From NCBI GenBank assembly GCA_963989385.1, contig OZ022501.1:82940979-83004978 (forward strand): 64,000 nucleotides of DNA, given 5' to 3'. This stretch comes from Ctena decussata (Eukaryota; Mollusca; Bivalvia; Lucinida; Lucinidae). Position numbers and translations under genes: made by a program. The notes under the pieces were generated by a model. It was not told where the DNA came from. It saw only the letters and a list, made by a program, of their open reading frames with translations, and ran no database searches. The number at the start of each line of letters is the position of its first letter. The first letter of the stretch is position 1. Below are positions 1 to 11,200 of the stretch, piece after piece.

Positions 1-2
1 GG

Positions 3-457
3 TCATTGTCAGACCTCAGCTGGTGTAGGCCGCTCCAGTCTAGGACCCTCATACTGGAACGACATACAAAAATTGAGAGCGTACGGAGACGGGCTGCTCG
101 ATGGGTCCTTGGGGATTATACATCCTACTCAAGCGTCACAGACATGATAGGAAAACTCGGATGGCGTTCCCTTTAGCAGCTGCGTGGTGATTCCCGACTG
201 GTCCTCTTTCACGAGATTATTTATGGTTATGTAGCAGTACCTCTCCCATCATATGTCACCCCACTCACTCGTGCTTCCCGGACCTACCATTCACTGGCCT
301 ACATACAGATACCTACCTGCACTGACTACTACAAGTACTCATTTTATCCTCTCGCAGTCGTTCAGTGGAACAGCCTTCCAGCACCCATCGCGACACTAAC
401 AGACCCTTACAGCTTCAAGCGGGCTGTCAATCAGGTGTGCCACCTGAAGCCCTAAAC
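3..457 (+). pseudogene. LINE reverse-transcriptase C-terminal fossil
   Basis: Translation of this stretch gives the typical C-terminal end of a non-LTR retrotransposon polymerase: a VRPQL motif, WDPHTGT, then RRRAARWVLGDY, LGWRSL, RLVLFHEIIYG, TDYYKYSFYP, WNSLP and a final SFKRAV before a stop near 455. The reading frame changes once, around 70-80, and there are in-frame stops (for example where LEQ is expected after LGWRS), so the copy is dead. The upstream part lies outside the window. Family: Jockey/CR1-like by motif style; the exact clade is not resolved. Seen directly: motifs and breaks; inferred: clade. Confidence 0.85.
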
Positions 458-635
458 TTATCATACTGCTGTTTTTATCCTCACTTTTGATTCTACTGTA
501 TAATACATTGATACTGGCACTTTTAACTCCACTCGCACTGTCATCTGTTTTTAAATTCTTTACTTTTATCGCATGTCGCGGGAACCCGGAACGTAATACT
601 CATATGAGGGTGTATGCCGTATGAAGAGATCGAGG

Positions 636-1000
636 GTTCAACGCAACACTGTCGTATCTTGTTTTCAAGAAACTTTTCAGGAACAAGAAAAAACTTTTAT
701 TCTTCAAAACCCTTATACCATTTTTTTCAACATAATGTTTAATAACTTCCAAAAAACAGTTGGTTTAGCTGACTATTGCTAATTTGAAGATGCATTTGTT
801 ATAAAAGAAGATATATGTAATTATTTGACTTACGACAATTTTCCCACTGTATGTCACGATTTTGGTTTAAAGATTTTAACGCAACACTGTCGTAACTTAA
901 GTTACGACAGTGTTGCATTGACTCTTAGTGTTTAAGTCCCTTTAGATTCAGTGCAATACTGTTGTAGCTCACTTGATCTGAGTTACTGCAGTGTTGCTTT
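636..1000. repeat. Palindromic repeat family M1, copy cluster 1
   Basis: A motif GCAACACTGTCGTAACTT and its reverse complement recur here: direct at about 639, as a near-perfect palindrome at 877-921, and degenerate again at 943-1000. The outer copies at 636 and 921 face each other like terminal inverted repeats of a roughly 285-bp MITE. The same motif reappears at 6415-6712. No coding capacity. Bases 1001-1372 next to it show nothing recognisable. Confidence 0.7.
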
Positions 1001-1384
1001 AAATTCAGTGAAAGTATTTTCCATGACAGAAAGTGCAAAAGTGTCGTATCTTACACTAAATACTCAAATACTATGTCATTTCATATTAATAATGACAACA
1101 GAATGACTTTTTATCATCAGAAATGTGTAGATTCATATCAAACTTAAATCACTGTTATGCTGTACATTCCATATTTCTTGTAATAGATGCCCCCTCTCTA
1201 ATTTTAAACATCCCTTGTTTTCTTGATTAAAAAATGGCCCAGTTCCATCACAATAGGCTTTAAACCACCCATATTTGTTATTTATTGCCTAGATTTTGTC
1301 TTGAGAATGCCCTTTTCAGGACTTGCAAATTGCAAGGCTATTTATTTAAAGAAATACCATACTTAAATAAAGGGATGTTCAAGA

Positions 1385-1553
1385 GTGAGTGAGTGAGTGA
1401 ACTCGGGTTTAACATCCCACCAACAACGAGGCCATATGGAGACGGGACCTCGGTTTAAAATCTCATCCGAAAGACCGGAGAAGTGGGAGGTCGATCTTGC
1501 GACCCCTGGATTGGTAGTCCGGAGTGTTATCCACTACACTATAGCCGCTCCTA
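1385..1553 (-). mobile_element. Short tRNA-derived SINE with 12-bp target duplication
   Basis: Read on the minus strand, 1553 to about 1488 is a tRNA-like head: an A-box-like TATAGTGTAGTGG and a B-box region GGTCGCAAGATCGACC, i.e. an internal RNA polymerase III promoter. The tail is a (TCAC)n run at 1385-1400. The element is bounded by an exact 12-bp direct repeat, GGATGTTCAAGA, at 1373-1384 and 1554-1565, the hallmark of LINE-mediated insertion. The duplication is unbroken, so the insertion is fairly recent. Confidence 0.85.
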
Positions 1554-1565
1554 GGATGTTCAAGA

Positions 1566-2310
1566 AATGTCAAAAAACACGTACCACCTTTTATACTATT
1601 TTGGACCTAATAAAACTTATATGCAAGATGTTGAGACAGAATAACATATTAAACTTTATTTCGTCTGTATGCAGGATAAAAAATACTGTAAATCTTAAAT
1701 ATGTGCCATTTACTTTTGCATATTGTATGTGCAGAAAAATTTGATTACCGTCAAATTTGTTCTGTAAATTAACACACAAAAGCTAAATTTTGATCATCTT
1801 GTTCAGTTGTATCCAATGGATACATTTTATGGATAACTTTAGTATTTCTAAACCCCTTGCTCTCCTCCCCACCCCAACCCCCTTCTCAAGAAATACCGTC
1901 TTGCTCTTGCCCCTTCTGGTACTTTCTGTGAAAAGGGAGAAATAGGATTATTATACTCTTAAACACAGCTGGACTATATAGACGATGGAAAACTTGTTAC
2001 TAGACTTTATGACAAGAGGGATTGATGACTTCGATTTTCCCATAGTTTACCTTCCATTTTTGAGTAGCAATATTCCTTCAGCACCTGCATATGGAGCTTA
2101 GGTCTCTCAGCTAGTCCGCTATGCTAGAGCCTGTTTTCAAATATCAAGACTTAGTTGATAGAGGGAGGCTGCTACCCAGTGTATTGTTGTCACAGGGTTA
2201 TCAAAGAGCCAAGCTTGTGTCAACACAGGTATCATGGGAATAACCATGACCTCGTTATTCCCTACAATGTGGAGCGTTTCTAAACTTACCCATTCCTTAT
2301 TTCCGATTTG
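1566..2310. other. Non-coding stretch, nothing recognised
   Basis: AT-rich sequence without a convincing reading frame, splice-site pair, tRNA-like head or inverted repeat. A C-rich patch at 1865-1885 is the only compositional feature. Confidence 0.5.
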
Positions 2311-2925
2311 ATGACCTCAGCCGAAGCATAGAAAGGCTTTCAAATACTGGACTTTCATTTTCACTGACTTTTTCCACAGATACATAGATCACACTGGTCT
2401 GGCAGTCAACACAGGCAATGAAAGCAACATTCATGCCAACTAACATTTCTGACTATAAAACTTGAATTGTTTCGCATACTTCTTAATTTAGTTTCAAATT
2501 ATTATTCTAACGGACCCGGCAGTTTGTTAGACCTCTTTGTCAGATCAGTTTTTCTTATATATGCCATGGTATAAATACAGTGCAAAAAAAATGTTTTTCA
2601 CCAATTCATTGGCATGGTTGTTGTAGCCCAAAAATAGTTTTAAGCCTTTTTTGAATATGCATATGAATTCGGTAAAACTTTGATTCCAATTTCAAGAATC
2701 CTGGATCGGAAGGTCCGTGAGACTATACTTCTGAAACAAACTCAAACTGATTAAAAGACAAGGCAAGTTTCCTGTACGTTGTCTACGTTGCCTGTGTCAA
2801 ATAAGACCAGCGTGTACATATGGCAGGTGTATCATAAAAGGCAGGTGATGCCTACTACTCACAAGCACCTGATCACACCTCCTAGAATAGGGTACCATGT
2901 CTGTGTATCTAAATTATTTCAGAAT
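2310..2925. repeat. Older palindromic repeat R1, split by a 425-bp element
   Basis: The halves 2345-2389 and 2815-2920 together match an unbroken copy at 33222-33350 (TTTCATTTTCACCGACTTTT on one side, GCAGGTGATGC and GAGCACCTGATCACAC on the other). The comparison shows what the locus looked like before the 2390-2814 element landed in it. Confidence 0.75.
2390..2814. mobile_element. 425-bp TIR element, relative of the 9.86-kb element
   Basis: The left end begins CACACTGGTCTGGCAGTCAA and the right end, read in reverse complement, CACGCTGGTCTTATTTGACA, with similarity continuing through ACACAGGCAA and GACAAC for roughly 40-45 bp. The same terminal sequence bounds the large element at 45500-55359. 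Flanking bases are TAGAT (2385-2389) and TACAT (2815-2819), a 5-bp target duplication with one mismatch. Collapsing it regenerates the sequence of the intact R1 copy at 33222. The interior (2440-2770) has no reading frame, so this is a non-autonomous, MITE-sized member. Confidence 0.8.
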
Positions 2926-3915
2926 CGTCAATGTTTATATGATGTTTATATGATTTACCAGTTTGGACTTATGATTTGGGTACTTTGACCACTTGAACTC
3001 TAAACCTCTCAAAGAGGAACAGTAATTTTTGTGATAATATATTGGAGGGGGTGCTTTGAGAAGCCAAAAATTCTGGCCTTCACCTTTAATATTTCAAAGG
3101 CAGACAAAAATTAATATTTCAAAGGCTGACAACAATTATATTACTATATATTCATTGTGAAATAGACATATATGATATAATTTTGGTCTATCAGCCTCCC
3201 GAAATATTTGTGAAACTAGGAAAAATATTTAATTATTAAAGACGTATTAGTCTATGGTATTAGACCTAATTATTGCACATAATCTAACAAGCCCACATTA
3301 TCATGATACAGTGGGAACTTCTGAGGCATATGATGGTAATCACACATTTTTGTTACTGTTCTGACCCTTTACTTGTTTAAATGAGCTGAAATACTAAAAA
3401 AAATTCAGATGTCTGTTAAGCTTTTCGATGCTTCTATGACTTTAAGTATCTTTCCTCTGACGCTTTAGCCATTAAATACTGGTTCGATCCTTCCGTATAT
3501 AATTATCCTTTGAATTATGCGCTTATCAGGATGAAGAGTTACTACAAGTATTTGCTGACATTTTCAAATAGTTAAGTAAGCAGCTCACTTAATAGGACGA
3601 ATATGGTATATACTATAATCGTTGCAATATCTTTTTCTTTTTTTGTTTCTAATGGCAACTTTCCCATTTTTATTCTAAATTTACAACAAATTTCACTTTA
3701 AAAAAAAGAAAAATAAATAAGTAAAAAAAATAACATAAGTAAAAAAATAACAATAAAGCAAAACCATTTATTTATATTTTAACTCTGTCTTGAAATTGAA
3801 ACCATAAACTTTTAACATCAAAAGCCTTCTGTTACATACAGCTCTAAATCTACTGTGTAAGCAGGGTAAACTACATGTTACCAGTCTGTGCTGTAGTAAT
3901 TATCAATAGAGTGGG
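2926..3915. other. AT-rich non-coding stretch
   Basis: No gene, SINE head or clear inverted repeat seen. Contains A/T-rich low-complexity sequence at 3690-3760. Confidence 0.5.
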
Positions 3916-3926
3916 TAGGGGAGATC

Positions 3927-4182
3927 TAATTGATTGATTTGTTGCTTAACATCCACGGTAAACAGCTAAGGTCATGTCGGGACTGTCAGTTAACCTAACC
4001 ACACTATTCCCCTTCTAAGCGGTTAACCAGTACTAAGTGCACATACTTTCGCCAGTAACTGACAACTGCCTTTCTTGAATCAGCGGAAGGAGAAATGAAA
4101 GTATGTGGCAAGACAGGGTATCGAACCCAGGACCTCTGACTTATGAGTCAGGTGCCCTACCGATTGCGCTACGCGGCCCGGC
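3927..4182 (-). mobile_element. tRNA-derived SINE, family A, full length
   Basis: On the minus strand the head (4182 to about 4105) folds like a tRNA: A box GTAGCGCAATCGG, an anticodon-type stem-loop CTGACTCATAAGTCAG with CAT in the loop, and B box GGGTTCGATACCC. The body carries the family motif GTCAGTTACTGGCGAAAGTA and the tail is (CAAT)n. An exact 11-bp duplication, TAGGGGAGATC, flanks it at 3916-3926 and 4183-4193. The body after the B box shows it is a SINE, not a functional tRNA. Other copies: 9490-9760, 44748-45017, 47512-47762. Confidence 0.9.
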
Positions 4183-4193
4183 TAGGGGAGATC

Positions 4194-5440
4194 CGAGCTG
4201 GCTGTATTAGGGGCAGGTTGTAAGTGGGCAATTGCTGCTAGCTCCCACTGGTTTTTGCATGATCATGTTGGTGATGCTATCACATTGCCTGCCAGAAGGA
4301 AAGCCATATTCTAATAATGACTAACAATAGATTTATTTTCAAAGCATAATTTTATTAAAGTTGTTTCAACAATCCCAAACAAGATTAATTTAATGAACAT
4401 GAGCTGAAATAATGTTTCTTTTGCTTTTCTATGATGCAAGTTAAAAGTCAATCTGCTTGGGCACTTTTACAAAAATAAGAATTTGTTCTCAAAAAACTTA
4501 CCTGGGGTATATGCAAAATAATTGCCACCCGTTTGTAGGGCAGCGACCCAGTGGCAAGCTGGTACATAGCTGTTGCCAAATATTTTGAGAGCTTAGTCAA
4601 TTTGTGCTGCTATGAAAGGAATATTAATGTGACAATGAATGCCTGATGCATAACACATTTTGAGTAGTATATGATTTTAGAAACTTTTTTACACTAACAG
4701 CATATTCTTGCATATAACCTCTTGCATATGGCTATTAAATGCCATGCATTAACACGACACCTCTCTGAGATACTGTACTGAATTTAATGGGAGTAGAGTT
4801 GATTGGTAGGTTGATTCTCTCTAGACTTGATTGCCAAGTCAGCAATACTGCAGTCATGTTGAGCCATCCCCCCCCCCCTGGGAGGTGGAGAGAGAGAGAG
4901 GAAAAACAATGTTAGGATCCACTGGAGGAAACATTTTTTTGCTGGCTAGTACATGTAAAGGTACTTTCAGATGGTAGCTAACCACAGATGAACCTAATGT
5001 ACATTTATGTATGTCAAGTCTCATGTTTTAGAGTCACATTAAAGTGTCTCTATCACTAAATAAAGTAAAACAAGAGTCTTGAAACTTTTTTGATTTGTAG
5101 AACTGAGCTTTGATGACAGGATTATGTGTTCTGCATCTGAAATATTTGTTGAGAAATGTACAGCACAGGTTATGCATGTAAGATAAAATATGTTGTTTTG
5201 TCATGTCACTATATATGATGGACACCAGAGGATCAGAAAAAGTTAATTGACATTTTCTTATGTTCAGTACTCAAACAGAAAACTGTTGGACATTGGAAAA
5301 CTGAGTTGGGCCCTGTAAGACAGATTTATGAGCAAAGAGACATCATCTTTGTTCAGAATGGTCACCCCAAGTTAGAAAATAATCAGCATTTTATCAGAAA
5401 AAGGTTGCTGCAAATAAAGAACTTCTCAAATATTTTTGGA
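4194..5440. other. Non-coding stretch, nothing recognised
   Basis: AT-rich; only simple features: a C10 run near 4868 followed by (GA)n at about 4890-4900. No coding signal. Confidence 0.5.
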
Positions 5441-5443
5441 CTA

Positions 5444-5545
5444 AAATTATGGAATTTCCTAACTTTCTGTTATTCAAATTTCCCTGACCAACGTTCATAA
5501 TTCCCTGAACTTGAAAAAATTGTCTTTTCCCTGACCAGTGGCCAT
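5444..5545 (-). repeat. GTCAGGGAA-type repeat
   Basis: Repeated TTCCCTGAC / AATTCCCTGA units, ending with a CTGACCAGTGGCCATCC motif. The reverse-oriented relative at 63440-63570 has GGTCAGGGAAAAAGTCAGGG and CAGGGAATTTTGAAATT. Probably an interspersed minisatellite-like repeat; not coding. Confidence 0.6.
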
Positions 5546-5629
5546 CCTGTTAAATGTTGTATCCCAGTGATTTGGCGTACATGCTTTTCTGTGGTGTCTC
5601 CCGGTCAGAGTGTGGGAAGCGTTTTGCTT

Positions 5630-6105
5630 TTGGTAAGGCAAGTATCAGGTAAGAAAACGCGAGAATCTAGTTAGAAAAGGCTGCTGAAGTATCTGGTGAG
5701 AAAAGGCGAGTATCCAGTTAATAAAAGCCAGCATCGCGTTAACAAAAGCGAGTACCGAGCTGAAAAAAGTGAGTATCATGTTAGGTAACAACACTTTAAG
5801 ACATTAACTCAATACTTACATGCTTTTGTTAACTCAATACTCGCTTTTGTTGACTAAATACGTACTTTTGTTAACTGGATACTTGCTTTTTCTAACTGGA
5901 TACTCAAGTTGAATAAAGTGAGTATCAAGTTAGGTAACAACACTTTAAGACTAACTCGGTAATCATTTTGTTAACTCGAAACTCACTTTTGTTGACTCAA
6001 TACTCAATTTTTTTACTTGATACTTGCTTTTCTTAACTCAATAATCACTTTTATTAACTTGATACTCGCTTTTGTTAACTCGATACTTGCTTTTCTGAGA
6101 TTTAG
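5630..6105. repeat. 21-bp minisatellite with strand switches
   Basis: Degenerate copies of a roughly 21-bp unit, AAAAGCGAGTATCGAGTTAA, run in one direction at 5630-5800, then as the reverse complement (GTTAACTCGATACTCGCTTT) at about 5805-5895, again direct around 5900-5950 and reversed from 5955 to 6105. A longer block containing GTTAGGTAACAACACTTTAA occurs at both switch points (about 5779 and 5928). The array can therefore fold on itself. Confidence 0.8.
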
Positions 6106-6414
6106 CAAGTTTCTTACTTGGTTTGGAATTATTTTTCTTATTAGAATATGCGATAATCATTTGATCTTGATGTGCCTTTGCCACCCTGAGTTATACTTAG
6201 TTTATACTCCATACTGTCCATGTCCTGAAGCACATGCAGCTCAGTTTTCGCAAAAAAATACTGCCCATCTGCGATGAGGTTGCTAAGTTGGCTGCCCCAA
6301 TTCAGGCATACCTTAAAGATATCCTTTCAATATTTATGATGTCATATAAACAAACAAATTGCTGTATAAAGACAGTTTTGCATTGATGAATTAATAAGAT
6401 CAGGTATTGATTTT

Positions 6415-6712
6415 TATTGCAACACTGTTGTAACTGACATTATTGCAGTTACGTCAGTGTTGCACTGAGAGAAGTCATCATACTTTATCATTATCTTTAA
6501 CGCAACAGTGTTGTAATTTAAGTTACGACAGTGTTGCGTTGACAGAACTAGCCTGTGTGAGATACTGCAAAATGCCAAATTTCCTTTTGCTAGACAAATA
6601 TTTACAAATCATGTGGGATATTTTTACTGATTATGTAGATCTGTTTTGGGATGTCAAAACTGCAGAAAATTCTATTTCAGAAAAATATGAAGTTACGACA
6701 GTGTTGCGTTTA
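6415..6712. repeat. Palindromic repeat family M1, copy cluster 2
   Basis: Same motif as 636-1000: palindromes at 6418-6465 and 6499-6545 (arms GCAACAGTGTTGTAA / TTACGACAGTGTTGC), and a closing inverted copy at 6690-6712, giving a possible MITE from 6499 to 6712. Confidence 0.7.
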
Positions 6713-6831
6713 ACCCACGAGATAGATAGATAGACAGAATTAAACCTTTATATAGCTCCAGACACATTATGAACAATGAAAGCACAGGTTCCTGTCTTGT
6801 GCCACCAATGAATGGAATGCTTTACCACGAG

Positions 6832-6868
6832 ACAGATAAGATAAGATAAGATAAGATAAGATAAGATA
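6832..6868. repeat. (ATAAG)n microsatellite
   Basis: About seven near-perfect copies of the pentamer ATAAG following GACAG. Confidence 0.95.
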
Positions 6869-7314
6869 AATTATTTTAAGACAGCATGACATAAGGCAAC
6901 ATGAAACATAAGCCCTTAAGGGCTTTTGACCGTCTATGACATAGTAAATCACAGTATTTGTTTTAAATTCAGAGATAGAAAGACTGAAATATATAGAGTA
7001 TACACACTGAAAAATTGAAATTAGCAGATTATCAAGCGTGTCGCAGGTTGTGAACAGGCATGCACCAATAAAGCAGGCTTACCAGAGGAGAAAAAGACTC
7101 TCATGTATGAACAGTAGTTTCATGAAAAAAAAACATTTATAGGGAGTATGACATTATACATGCGGCATCTGTAGACTTGGTCTCATCTCGTATACAGTCT
7201 TACTGGTATACAGTCTTACAGAGCTAAGTTGATGATATTAGTAAATAAGAAGTCTTTAAACCATTATGCTGCCGTCACTTTCCGGTAATACTAACCGTTA
7301 ACGGTTAATATTAA

Positions 7315-7853
7315 AGGTAGGTTCCTGTACTTAACGCATCATAATTTTGATGATCTTTCATCCAAGTTGTTGGAAAGCACTTATAAAAAGGGAATGAATA
7401 AGTTTCACTAAAAAGTGTAAATCAATTTTTTTAGAAAAGTTGTTTTGAAAGGGATTTCCTAACTCTGCTTCTCACACCAGTTACAAGTATTTTTAGTTCG
7501 CGCCAAAAATAGATAACACAGCTGACGTCATGCTGCATTGCATTTTTTGGTTAGTTTTAACCCATTTGCCATGCCAGGACCTCTAGGAGAGCTCACGGCA
7601 AGAGAAAATTGACCTTCTTTGGAGAATGGCATTAGAAATCGCACACTTATAGACATAATAAACATAGTTATTTTCAGAACTGGAATTCCAATGAAAGAAA
7701 ATAAAGCAATAGAGAAAACGACTATTTTCTTCAACCTCTGACGATTTTGTCAGTAGCAACAAATTCAGGAAAATAAGAGAATTCAATACTACTCAGAAAA
7801 AGACAAAATTATTTTGTGAACATAACTGTCATCGCTAGTCCAGGAACCTACCT
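7315..7853. mobile_element. 539-bp MITE with TTAA target duplications
   Basis: Perfect 13-bp inverted ends AGGTAGGTTCCTG ... CAGGAACCTACCT, flanked on both sides by TTAA (7311-7314 and 7854-7857). TTAA is the target of piggyBac and Kolobok elements. The interior has only chance reading frames, so this is non-autonomous. The flanks 6960-7310 and 7858-8168 show nothing else, except that the latter leads into the TMEM244-like gene. Confidence 0.8.
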
Positions 7854-8168
7854 TTAAAGTAGAAGTAGGCGCAGAAAGGTACACTATCAGAAGCTATGAT
7901 AATATAACCGGCTAATATAGGCCTAACAGTTTTTGAGTAAATATGACGACCTTCAAGATGCAGTTTCGATTACACCTCTAAATCAATTACAAAATATCAC
8001 TGTAGAACAGAAAATTTTTGGATTGCTCCAACCTAACCGGATACCTGGGTGTATCCTACATAGGCAGGATATATCGATAAACAGAAGATGAGGGATGTCG
8101 GTGTTTAGTTGTACCGAAGTAGAAATGTAAACAAAACTTAAGCTGACAATGAAAAGAAGAAAACGAAA

Positions 8169-8281
8169 ATGAAAGCAAAAGCGTTTTTAACTTCTTATAT
8201 AGTGTTCAATATTTTAAGATCCTGGCTTCTTCTTTATGCTATTTACTACAGCGTTGGAGCTTTGGTGTTCGCTATTTACAG
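8169..8281 (+). CDS. TMEM244: TMEM244-like exon 1
   Basis: Encodes residues 1-37 and two bases of Arg38: ATG AAA GCA ... then hydrophobic TM1 (SYIVFNILRSWLLLYAIYY). Donor TACAG|GTGCGA at 8281/8282, phase 2. The 5' UTR and promoter upstream were not identified. Confidence 0.8.
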
Positions 8282-11200
8282 GTGCGAAACTGTAGAGTGT
8301 CATATCGAAGATCCTAAACTCGCGCAGATCAGAAATTCGAACATCCATGTAAGGCCTAAGTGTTAGTTTGATATGTCGAACCCTGGGATGTTTCTCATGT
8401 TTATAAACCATATACATTATCAGCACAGCATAAAATCGTGCAGTATAATCCCAGTATTAGGAGGGAAACCTGGTCCAATCCATAGACAGACCAAAATATC
8501 TGTCTACTTTATCTCTTGGTACTGCCATATGCCCTGTAACTGTATTTACTGAGATGTATCCAAATACTGAAACAAACTAGGAATACCGAAACGAACAACA
8601 AAATATATTGAGATATCAGTAGTTTGAGAATTGAGATAACATGAGTTGAAATGTGTCCAGAATTTTCATAAATTAAGTTGTGACTGCACAGAGAGAAGCG
8701 TGGTAGCTCAGTGGTTAGCGCACTTGCCTCTGATGCTAAAGGTCCCGAGTTCGAACCCGGGTAACGGCATTTGAATTTCGGTGTCCGAACACGCTTCCTT
8801 AATGTCATTTGCAGGGATGACATTAAAAAAAGTGTGCCGTCCTTCGGATCGGGACGTTAACTGGAGGCCCCCTGTGCAGGGAGAGACATCCCCTGTGCAG
8901 GTTAAAGATCCCTTCTGTAGTTACATGGCTACAAGGAGGTTCATCCTGCAAAACTGGAGTGTACATCGTACACCTGCTCATAATCCTCGAGAGAGGGTGT
9001 AGCAGTATACGAAGAAAGAAAGAAAGAAAGAAAGAAAGAGAGTCAGCTATACTCTGAAACACATGGCATCTTGACATCATCTCATTGAGATGACTTAAAT
9101 GAGATTCCACATTTTTTTTTTAATCTGGTCATTTTCAAGTTAAGTTAACTCTCAATATCTCAAAGTCGTAGTTCATCTCAAACTACTGATATCTCAACAT
9201 AGATTTTCTGGACCAAAAATTTTCTTTGAGATTCCAGCAGTTTGAGACAGCAAGAGTTGAAATGTAAATAATAAAGGTGATATGTGTCCCAACAATATTC
9301 TTTGGTATATGAAGGTACTTTGAGATATCTGTGTTTGAGACGATGAGACTCAGCTCTAATGTCTTTTTATTCATTTCAGGCTTGAGAAGTTTGATGGTAC
9401 AATACCATTTGATTTTACAACATGGGTTGATCTTGGACATTGCTGCTCTTACTCTAGTCAACAAATGGGTATGTACCACAGTTGCTGTAAGCCGGGCTAT
9501 GTAGCACAGTCGGTAGCACTTCTGACTCAAGAGCCAGAGGTCTCTGGTTCGATATCCGGTCCGGCCACATACTTTCTTTATCCTTCCGCTGATTCAAGTA
9601 GGGCACTTGTCAGTTACTGGGGAAAGTGTGTGCACTTAGTACTGGTTAACCACTTAGGAGGTCTAAGCTTGCCCAGAAATAGTGTGGTTAGGGTAATTGA
9701 TCGTCCCGACATGACCATAGCTGTTTACTGCGGCTGTAAAGCAATAAAGCAGCAACAACTACAGTTGCTGTATGTATTGTACCAGTTTAAGATAGGTATA
9801 TGGGTTCATGTACCGTGTTAATCCTGTTAAATGCCCCTGCTCTAATAAATGCCTCCAGCCTCTTTTCCGAAAATAATGTTATATTAACTTGCATGAATTC
9901 CTGTTTGTTTCTCTGGATGAGGTAGCTCTTTGAAATGGGGCCTACTCTTCAAGGAAAAGAATTTGCTCCTAGAGGAGCAAATTCTTTTCCTTTAAGAGTT
10001 GATCCCTACTGAAAAGGGAGGCAAATATAGTAGAGTGGCTTTCTCTGAAAGTAAACATAAACCTTTATATTGCGTATGAGAAGTATTTTGGCAGTGGCAG
10101 ATTCAGTACACTTTAGGTTCTAAGTAACGCCCCCGGTACAAAAATGCAGCATCCCTGGGGCATTTAATAGGTTTAATACGGTATATGTTTTTACACTATT
10201 TAAGAACAGTGAAACAAATATTATTACTTCTGTTTGCTTCCCTGGATGACGTAGCCCTACCAAATTGGGGTCTATTTGTAAAGGAAAGAATTTATTTATT
10301 GAAAAGACATTCTGTGTAACATGAGGTTTTAATGCTAGTTTGATGTAACTTCGCCTTGTCATCTGTCCTTCGGTATGATTTTAACAAAGCTTCAAAAAAA
10401 AAATAGTTGAATTTGAAACAACGTTGATCCAGATCTACACTGTTTGCCCACTAATTGTTGAATTTTCAATATGATATAGCTTGGACAAATTTAGATATTG
10501 CAGTCATAAATTTTGTCGTCTGCTTTTGGGCATTTTAAAGGTTAATCATAATGTTCACAGTTCTTGTGTTTTGTATTTGCAGTAAACATGGTATCCATGC
10601 CTGTCACATTTACTGTTTGTGGTGCTGTTTATGGATTTTACATTGAGAACAGAGTTTGGGACTACGCAATAACCGTCACCATTCTTCATATTTTAGCATG
10701 CTGCTTTGGTAAGTTTTCGGTGTATTTAGAGCAGGTCGGGTGAGGACATACGGTTGGGGTTTGATGACAATTCTGGAATATTATTGTTCTCCATAAAATA
10801 TAACAACATACATGTATTATACTAGAATCTTGTTAGATGACAATTGCCAGCAAATGTGTACAGAAGAATAATAATTTAGACACTCAACAAGATTCCATGC
10901 ATGGGACCTAGTCTGTATATGAGTATCAGGCAATAGCAACTGTCATGAAAAAATTTTTAACCCCTAAAGTGCCAACAATAAAAATGGTCAAATTTGCAAC
11001 CGTATAGATGCAGATGAGGAAGCTGATGTCAAAACCACCTCATATACATGTACATTCTCAATATAATATAGTTTGAATGAGAAAGTTTTGAAATTTTGCA
11101 GACATAAATGATGTTGTCTGTTTTTCTAGCTTTACAGGTTAAAAAATAATCTGTATATCTGACAGGAGCACTTGCAATTGCAAAAATTTAAATATAAATT

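Noticed and set aside
8696..8770. Functional tRNA genes (also 4105-4182, 44748-44822, 61538-61610)
   Set aside because: All have SINE bodies and simple tails behind the B box, flanking target duplications in several cases, and imperfect cloverleaf stems.
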